Positions 58,496 to 64,000 of a DNA stretch of 64,000 bases are shown here, piece by piece. Below the pieces are notes generated by a model. That model made no database searches. It saw only the letters and a program-made list of their open reading frames with translations, and had not been told where the DNA came from. Source of the DNA: JACCZX01 sp963729165 (GTDB lineage: Bacteria > Pseudomonadota > Gammaproteobacteria > Burkholderiales > Burkholderiaceae_F). How positions within the stretch are numbered: the stretch's first letter is position 1; every line of letters starts with the position of its first letter. The stretch spans positions 310,001 to 374,000 of the forward strand of contig CAVSMM010000013.1 in assembly GCA_963729165.1 (NCBI GenBank), given 5' to 3'. The position numbers and the translations under genes are program-made.

Positions 58496-59827
58496 TCACG
58501 CAGCATCCGGCACCGTGTCCTCGGGCAGCGTCTCCACGCTCGGCAGCACACGCGTATTGCGAATCACCGGCTGACGCCAGGCAAGTGCTGCGAGCCCCAG
58601 TGCCGCGCAGCCCGCGAACACCAGCGCCGAGCGCAATCCAATATGTTCACCGAGCCATCCGCCGAGCAACGCACCCGGCCCGGCGGGAAGCAAAATCAGC
58701 CAGCGCATCGTGCTGGTCATGCGACCGAGCAGCGGCGCGGGCGTGACCGCCTGTCGCATCGCGAGGAACGTGATGAAGATCAGCACCGCGCCGACGCCGA
58801 ACATCATCAGCATCGTCGCGAACATCGCGACTCCGACCGCTGACGACGGCGCGACAGCGCCCAGCAACCAACCGGCGCCACACGTCGCAACCCCGAGCAC
58901 CAGCGTCGGGCCCGGACCCAGGCGGCGCGAAATGCGATTGCCGACCGTGCTGGCTGCAATGGTGCCGACGCCGAGCCCGACAAAACACAATCCAACCGCG
59001 CCTTCGGACAATCCGAGAGTGCGCGTCGCAAACAGAATCTGAACGACGAGCGCCGCGTGATGGCACATCTGCCAGCCACCGACGATGCATGCCATCGTCA
59101 CAAGCAAGCGGTGCTTCATCACAAAGACAAGCCCGGCCCGCATTGCCGGCCAGAAACGCGCCGCCGCAAGCTGTGCGCCCTCCTGCACCTGGATGCCGCG
59201 CAGGATCGCCGCCGAAATGGCAAGCAGCACCGCATCTGCGACCAACGCGAGCGGCGCACCGACCAGCTTGATCAACACGCCCGCTGCAGCCGGGCCTGCA
59301 ACTTCCGCCGATGAAGATGCAAGTGCGTTTTTAGCGTGCGCTTCAACCAGCCGATCACGCGCGACGACCTGCGTCAGAACAATCTGCGCGGCGCTGCCGG
59401 CGATCGTCGCGACGGTACCGATGGCGAATCCGACGATGTACAGCCAGAGCATCGACAGCCAGCCCAGCCACCACGCGAACGGAACGCTGGCGACTATCAG
59501 TGCCAACAGCGATTCGCCGATCACGTACACCGGCAGCTTGCGCACGCGGTCGAGCCACACACCGGACGGTAATGAAAACAGCACGAACGGCACGACTTCC
59601 ATCGCCGTCAGCAAACCCATCTGCGTTGGCGTCGCATGCAACAACACCGCCGCGGTCAGTGGCAGCGCGAGCATCGTCACCTGACCACCAAAGGAGCTGA
59701 TCAGGATCGACGTCCACAATCGGCGATACGTGGCGTCGCGTAAGAGATCATCCGGCGCAAGGCGAAAGTGCGAAATTGCGCGTGCAACGTAGCGTCGCCA
59801 GCCCGGCGCTGCGATGTTGGAACTCAT
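58496..59827 (-). CDS. MFS transporter (EntS-like)
   Basis: A 443-residue transporter from ATG 59827 with twelve helices. First helices: LWTSILISSFGGQVTMLALP and LTAMEVVPFVLFSLPSGVWL with the motif-A-like DRVRKLPVYVIGES. Closest in form to enterobactin exporter-type MFS proteins. The upstream 42-residue extension is Arg/Ser-rich without features and is left out. Substrate unknown; proximity to a PepSY protein hints at siderophore handling (inference). Confidence 0.85.
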   Translation of the reverse strand: MSSNIAAPGWRRYVARAISHFRLAPDDLLRDATYRRLWTSILISSFGGQVTMLALPLTAAVLLHATPTQMGLLTAMEVVPFVLFSLPSGVWLDRVRKLPVYVIGESLLALIVASVPFAWWLGWLSMLWLYIVGFAIGTVATIAGSAAQIVLTQVVARDRLVEAHAKNALASSSAEVAGPAAAGVLIKLVGAPLALVADAVLLAISAAILRGIQVQEGAQLAAARFWPAMRAGLVFVMKHRLLVTMACIVGGWQMCHHAALVVQILFATRTLGLSEGAVGLCFVGLGVGTIAASTVGNRISRRLGPGPTLVLGVATCGAGWLLGAVAPSSAVGVAMFATMLMMFGVGAVLIFITFLAMRQAVTPAPLLGRMTSTMRWLILLPAGPGALLGGWLGEHIGLRSALVFAGCAALGLAALAWRQPVIRNTRVLPSVETLPEDTVPDAA

Positions 59828-59938
59828 TGCAATAGGTTGTTGTGTTTCCCGACCGAAGCTTAACGAGTCTGCGACACGACGACAGAACTCGCCTAACCTT
59901 CGACTGCGCAGTTTCAAATCGAAAAGCGTCGAGGCACT

Positions 59939-60554
59939 TTGTCGATCTACCAACTAAAACCGCGATTCCAATCTCTGCTACGGCCCGCGGTCGACGCGCG
60001 TGCATTCGATAGGCGTCACCGCAAACCAGGTAACGCTCTTTGCCTGCGCGGTCTCGGTTGGACTCGGCTTGTGGCTTTATTTCGCGCGACCGCATGTGAT
60101 CGCGTTTGCACTGATACCTGTCTGGATGCTGCTTCGAATGGCGCTCAACGCCGTCGACGGCATGTTGGCACGCGAGTTTCATCAAAAGTCGACGCTGGGT
60201 GCGTTCCTCAACGAGCTGACCGATGTGGTTTCTGACGCAGCGCTGTATGTCCCCTTCGCCATCGTCGCGCCGTTCCAGCCGTTCTGGGTCGGCGTCGTGA
60301 TCATGCTCGCAGGGCTGAGCGAGTTCGCCGGCGCGCTCGGGCCGACGGTCGGCGCCTCTCGCCGCTACGACGGCCCGCTGGGCAAAAGCGATCGCGCGTT
60401 CGTATTCGGAGCGCTTGGCCTGTGGATCGCGCTGGCGCTTCCGCTGCCGGAGTGGGCAAAGTGGCTGATGCCGCTGCTGGCGGTATTACTTGTTTGGACT
60501 CTCTTCAATCGAGTGTCCGGCGCACTTCGGGAAGTTGAAACTACAAAAAGCTAA
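59939..60554 (+). CDS. CDP-alcohol phosphatidyltransferase (YnbA-like), frameshifted
   Basis: About 205 residues from TTG 59939 (SIYQLKPRFQSLLRPAVDAR). An extra base near 59999 precedes HSIGVTANQVTLFACAVSVG. The catalytic motif is DGMLAREFHQKSTLGAFLNE followed by LTDVVSD; in the canonical DGxxAR-x8-GxxxDxxxD the third Asp is Asn here. Five or six helices. Transfers a phosphatidyl group from CDP-diacylglycerol to an alcohol that is not known. First gene of a ynb-like operon. Confidence 0.85.
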
Positions 60555-60578
60555 AACTTCGGAGACACCCACACAACC

Positions 60579-62346
60579 ATGCCGCGCGAACCTGTCGGAC
60601 GTCAAGTCACAGAGCGCCACTTCAGAACTCATGACGGCGTCGACTTGTTCTATCGGCACTGGCCGCGTACACAATCACCGGCGCGCGGCGCCATTCTGCT
60701 ATTTCATCGCGGTCACGAACACTCGGGGCGCATGGCGCATCTGGTCGATGAGCTGAACCTGCCGAACTTCGATTTTTTTGCGTGGGACGCACGCGGGCAC
60801 GGCCGTTCACCGGGAACGCGCGGCTTCAGTCCCAGTCTCGGAACCACCGTACGAGACATCCAGACGTTCGTCGAGCATCTGCATGCGACGTTCAGTGTGG
60901 CATCTGAAGACACGTTCGTGATCGCGCAAAGCGTCGGGGCAGTGCTGGTTTCAACGTGGGTGCACGACTACGCACCGAAGCTGCGCGGGATGACGCTCGC
61001 TTCTCCTGCGTTCAAGGTCAAGCTCTACGTTCCGTTCGCACGCGCGCGGCCTGAAGTTGTTGCACCGCCTGCGGGGTAATTTCTTCGTCAACAGTTATGT
61101 CAAAGCACGCTTCCTTACGCACGACGCCGATCGCATAGCAAGCTACAACGCCGATCCACTGATCGCGCGCCCCATCTCGGTCAACATCTTGCTAGGACTG
61201 TATGACGCGGCGGACCGCGTCGTTGCCGACGCACAAGCGATCACTGTGCCAACGCAGCTGCTGATTTCCGGTGCTGACTGGGTGGTTGAGAAGAAACCAC
61301 AGCACAATTTTTTTGAACGACTTGGCAGCGCGATCAAAGTGAAGCGAGAGCTCGCCGGTTTTTATCACGACACACTCGGCGAACGCGATCGAGCGCCCGT
61401 GGTGGCTGAAATACGCGAGTTCGTGCTGCAAGTATTTGCGCAGCCCGCGGCAACGCCCGAGCTGCGCAATTCGCACGTTGCCGGTTACACGTACGAAGAA
61501 TCCCGTGCGCTGACTAAACCGCTTTCGTTGCTCACGCCTCGCGGGCTGTACTGGGCGTTGGGGCGTGCGTCGATTCGGCTCGGCGCGTATCTGTCGCGCG
61601 GCATTCGCCTAGGAGCCCAAACGGGCTTCGACTCGGGAAGCACGCTCGATTACGTTTACCGCAACCAGCCGGATGGATCCACAGCGTTTGGCCGCGCGAT
61701 CGATCGCACTTATCTGCAATCGATTGGCTGGCGCGGCATCCGGTTTCGTAAAGTTCACCTCGAAGAGCTATTGAGCGAAGCGATGCGCCGTGTGGCCGAG
61801 TCCGGCAGCCCGGTTCATGTCATGGACATTGCGGCCGGCCACGGGCGCTATGTGCTCGACGCAGTGCTCGCCTCGCCGATCCAGCCGACGTCGATACTGC
61901 TGCGCGATTACAGCCGCATCAACGTCGAGCAAGGTCAGACGTTGATCAAGCAGAAAGGCCTTGGCGTGATCGCTCGTTTCGAGGAAGGCGATGCATTCGA
62001 TTCCGATTCTCTGGCGCGCGTAACGCCGAGGCCGAACGTTGGCGTCGTTTCCGGCTTGTATGAACTGTTCCCGGACAACGAGCTGGTAATCCGCTCGCTT
62101 GCCGGCCTCTCGGCGGCCATTCCGAACGGCGGTTACCTGGTGTACACGGGCCAGCCATGGCATCCGCAACTCGAGATGATTGCTCGCACGTTGACCAGCC
62201 ATCGACAGGGCCAAGCATGGGTGATGCGTCGGCGAACTCAGGGCGAAATGGATCAACTGGTGGAACGCGCGGGGTTTCGCAAATTGACACAGCGCATCGA
62301 TGAGTGGGGGATATTCACCGTCTCGCTGGCCGAGCGAGTTGCATAG
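60579..62346 (+). CDS. Bifunctional alpha/beta hydrolase-SAM methyltransferase (YnbC-like), frameshifted
   Basis: A fusion of about 588 residues. The N-terminal hydrolase has AILLFHRGHEHSGRMAHLVD, FFAWDARGHGRSPGTRGFSP and the nucleophile region FVIAQSVGAVLVSTWV (Ser in QSVGA). An extra base near 61060 breaks the frame, which resumes at LLHRLRGNFFVNSYVKARFL and the Asp/His region LISGADWVVEKK, FYHDTLGE. The C-terminal class I methyltransferase has HVMDIAAGHGRYVLDAVL (motif I) and GDAFDSDSLARVTPRPNVGV. Escherichia coli YnbC has the same fusion. Acts likely on a lipid or its head group; not proven. Confidence 0.87.
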
Positions 62347-62349
62347 TTT

Positions 62350-63678
62350 GTGACGCCCACAAAGCGCCCCTGGAAGCGAGCCGCAATCTGGCTGGCGGTG
62401 CTGGCACCTTTTTTCTATCTGACGTACGGCACTGCCAATTACCTCGCGTCGCTGCGATCAAACGTCGGCTCGATCGTGTTCGATTGGGAGCGCCATATCC
62501 CTTTCGTCGCGTGGACGATCTATCCCTACTGGTCGATCAACGTGTTCTACGGTTTGTCGCTTTTTTTATGCCGCAGCGAACACGAATTAACAAGACACGC
62601 GTTGCGGCTTGTCACTGCACAGATCGTTGCGGTGATCTGCTTTGTCGCCTTTCCACTAGCCTTTTCATTCGGGCAGCCAACTGCAGATGGAGTTGGCGCG
62701 TGGCTTTTTGAAGCGCTGCGCGGTTTCGATCGACCGTTTAATCAGGCACCGTCGCTGCATATCGCGCTTGCGGTCATTCTGTGGGACTTTTACCGTCGAC
62801 TGATTAGTCAATCCTTTCTACGTTGGGCGTTGCATCTGTGGACGTTGCTCGTCATCGGCTCCGTGCTAACGACCTACCAGCATCATTTCATTGATATACC
62901 CACCGGCGCGCTGCTCGGGGTGCTGTGCGTGTGGCTATGGCCGCTTGAACGAACTTCAACGCCGTTCGCCGCGGCGCGCGTAGCGCAAGACACAAGGCGC
63001 ATCAAGCTCGCTTCGATCTATCTGCTTGCGGCAATCGCAGTTTTCGCCTTCGCCATCGCCCTCGGAGATGCCGCGTTATGGCTGTGCTGGCCGGCGGTTG
63101 CGCTGTTTATGGTCGCACTTAACTACGCGCTGCTCGGTGAGCGCGGCTTTCAAAAGACATGTAGCGGACGCATGAGCTGGGCCGCGCAGGTTCTCTACGC
63201 GCCGTACCGGCTTGGCGCGTGGCTTAACTCGCGTTGGTGGACGCGGCATCATCCAGAAGATAGTCAGGTCACGCCGCGTGTTTGGCTGGGTCGTCTGCCG
63301 GGTCGTGACGAGAAGGTGCGCATGCGCCGGCTATCTATCGTGGATCTGACCGCAGAGTTACAGACGCCTCGATCGGTAGCAAGCCGCGCCGAGCCAGCGC
63401 TCGACCTGCTGGTGCCCGCGCCGAGACTGCTACGCAGAGCGGCGCGTGCGATCGAGCGTTTTGAACGCGACCACTCGACTGTTCTCGTCTGTTGTGCACT
63501 CGGTTATTCGCGCAGCGCTGCGGCTGTCGCCACGTGGCTTCTGGTTTCGGGCCATGCACACACCGTCGACGATGCCGTCGCTCTGATACGCAAGGCGCGA
63601 CCCAATGTTGTGCTACGCGAATCGCACTTACAGGCGATTGCCGCTGCAGCTCGTATCAACACGGGCGCCCTTGCGTGA
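62350..63678 (+). CDS. PAP2-dual-specificity phosphatase fusion (YnbD-like)
   Basis: A 442-residue membrane protein from GTG 62350, 3 bases after the hydrolase-methyltransferase stop. The PAP2-type domain has FNQAPSLHIALAVILWDFY and TTYQHHFIDIPTGALLGVL (phosphatase motifs with Ser-His and His-x3-Asp). The C-terminal phosphatase has VTPRVWLGRLPGRDEK, VDLTAELQTP, and the P-loop VCCALGYSRSAAAVATWL (Cx5R; canonical preceding His replaced by Cys). Likely dephosphorylates a phospholipid intermediate. Same domain order as Escherichia coli YnbD. Confidence 0.88.
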   Translation: MTPTKRPWKRAAIWLAVLAPFFYLTYGTANYLASLRSNVGSIVFDWERHIPFVAWTIYPYWSINVFYGLSLFLCRSEHELTRHALRLVTAQIVAVICFVAFPLAFSFGQPTADGVGAWLFEALRGFDRPFNQAPSLHIALAVILWDFYRRLISQSFLRWALHLWTLLVIGSVLTTYQHHFIDIPTGALLGVLCVWLWPLERTSTPFAAARVAQDTRRIKLASIYLLAAIAVFAFAIALGDAALWLCWPAVALFMVALNYALLGERGFQKTCSGRMSWAAQVLYAPYRLGAWLNSRWWTRHHPEDSQVTPRVWLGRLPGRDEKVRMRRLSIVDLTAELQTPRSVASRAEPALDLLVPAPRLLRRAARAIERFERDHSTVLVCCALGYSRSAAAVATWLLVSGHAHTVDDAVALIRKARPNVVLRESHLQAIAAAARINTGALA

Positions 63679-63687
63679 ATTAACCGC

Positions 63688-64000
63688 ATGCTGACGCAGC
63701 TTGCCTCTGCCTCGATCGTGACGCTGGCACGCACGCTGACTGGTGTGCGCGCGATCTGGCTCGTCGGCGCACCGCAGGCTACGCCGACGGTGTACTTCGC
63801 CAACCACCGAAGTCATGGCGACTTCGTATTGCTGTGGACTTCACTGCCGCCTGACCTGCGCTCGCTGACGCGCCCCGTAGCTGCAGCCGATTACTGGCTC
63901 GCATCGCCGACGCGACGCTTCATCGGCTGCGAGGTGTTCCGCGCAGTCTTGATCGACCGAACGGGCGCGGGCGATCGCAGCGATCCGATCACTCAAATGG
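63688..64000 (+). CDS. Lysophospholipid acyltransferase family protein, N-terminal part
   Basis: Only the first 104 codons lie in the window; the frame is open at the end. Start ATG 63688 is 9 bases after the phosphatase stop. It reads MLTQLASASIVTLARTLTGV, then TVYFANHRSHGDFVLLWTSL with the acyltransferase HX4D motif (NHRSHGD), and LASPTRRFIGCEVFRAVLID, the substrate-binding region. It probably acylates lysophosphatidate or a related lysolipid. Fourth gene of the ynb-like operon; a CdsA-like gene may follow outside the window (inference from known cluster layout). Confidence 0.85.
   Translation, partial: MLTQLASASIVTLARTLTGVRAIWLVGAPQATPTVYFANHRSHGDFVLLWTSLPPDLRSLTRPVAAADYWLASPTRRFIGCEVFRAVLIDRTGAGDRSDPITQM

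Noticed and set aside
1..64000. CRISPR arrays, rRNA genes, insertion sequences and prophage genes
   Set aside because: I looked for regularly spaced repeats, transposase or phage motifs and rRNA signatures and saw none; tRNA-Sec is the only RNA gene I can support.

Overview
The window is about 64 kb of GC-rich DNA with tightly packed genes and no rRNA, integrase, transposase or CRISPR array. Gene content suggests a betaproteobacterium, probably Burkholderiales: two Bug-type tripartite tricarboxylate transporter binding proteins, a Liv-type ABC operon flanked by acyl-CoA ligases, a liu leucine-degradation cluster, opgGH and a selenocysteine formate dehydrogenase. This is inferred from gene families, not from a marker gene. 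About twenty conserved genes are interrupted by single-base frameshifts, with good homology on both sides of each break. The simplest reading is uncorrected indel errors in the assembly. I therefore give full-length spans and state where each break lies.

Bases 1-6265 carry the end of an enoyl-CoA hydratase, a DUF4126 membrane protein, the biotin-carrying subunit of methylcrotonyl-CoA carboxylase (liuD), an AI-2E-type permease on the other strand, HMG-CoA lyase (liuE) and a thioesterase. This is the late part of leucine/isovalerate breakdown. A DUF1289 protein, an MBL-fold hydrolase and a small membrane protein follow.

Bases 7595-17700, all minus strand, form the most notable block: a complete selenocysteine formate dehydrogenase locus. 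Transcription order is fdhA (in-frame UGA, Sec199), fdhB, fdhC, fdhE, selA, selB, tRNA-Sec (selC), a GcvH-like lipoyl-domain protein and a DsrE-family protein. The enzyme, its maturation factor, and the charging, decoding and tRNA parts are all present; only selD is missing from the window.

Bases 17900-21270 hold a DUF3455 lipoprotein, a DUF1801 protein with a histone-H1-like tail, a PaaK-like CoA ligase, a small lipoprotein and an EF-hand protein with a clear terminator. Bases 21290-28835 (minus) are a branched-chain/aromatic-acid ABC transporter (livF, binding protein, livM, livH, livG), a small membrane protein and an acyl-CoA synthetase. A divergent Crp/Fnr regulator lies at 29008. Bases 29700-31615 are small membrane or secreted proteins of unknown role.

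Bases 31620-38990 carry opgH and opgG (osmoregulated periplasmic glucans), an aldo/keto reductase, a Bug protein, DUF3072, a histidine phosphatase and a VOC protein. Bases 39211-43540 encode a large Lhr-type helicase. Bases 43537-53603 are assorted metabolism and transport: DUF5996, Ca2+/H+ antiporter, epimerase-like protein, 2-hydroxyacid dehydrogenase, MmgE/PrpD, YjbQ, sulfatase, EamA, GFA, a second Bug protein and a second PQ-loop-like protein. Bases 53674-59827 hold a COG4315 secreted protein, an anti-sigma/ECF sigma pair, a CorA-like transporter, a PepSY protein and an MFS exporter. From 59939 to the end is a ynb-like operon: CDP-alcohol phosphatidyltransferase, hydrolase-methyltransferase fusion, PAP2/dual-specificity phosphatase fusion and lysophospholipid acyltransferase (cut by the window end). 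It looks like a dedicated phospholipid-modification system.
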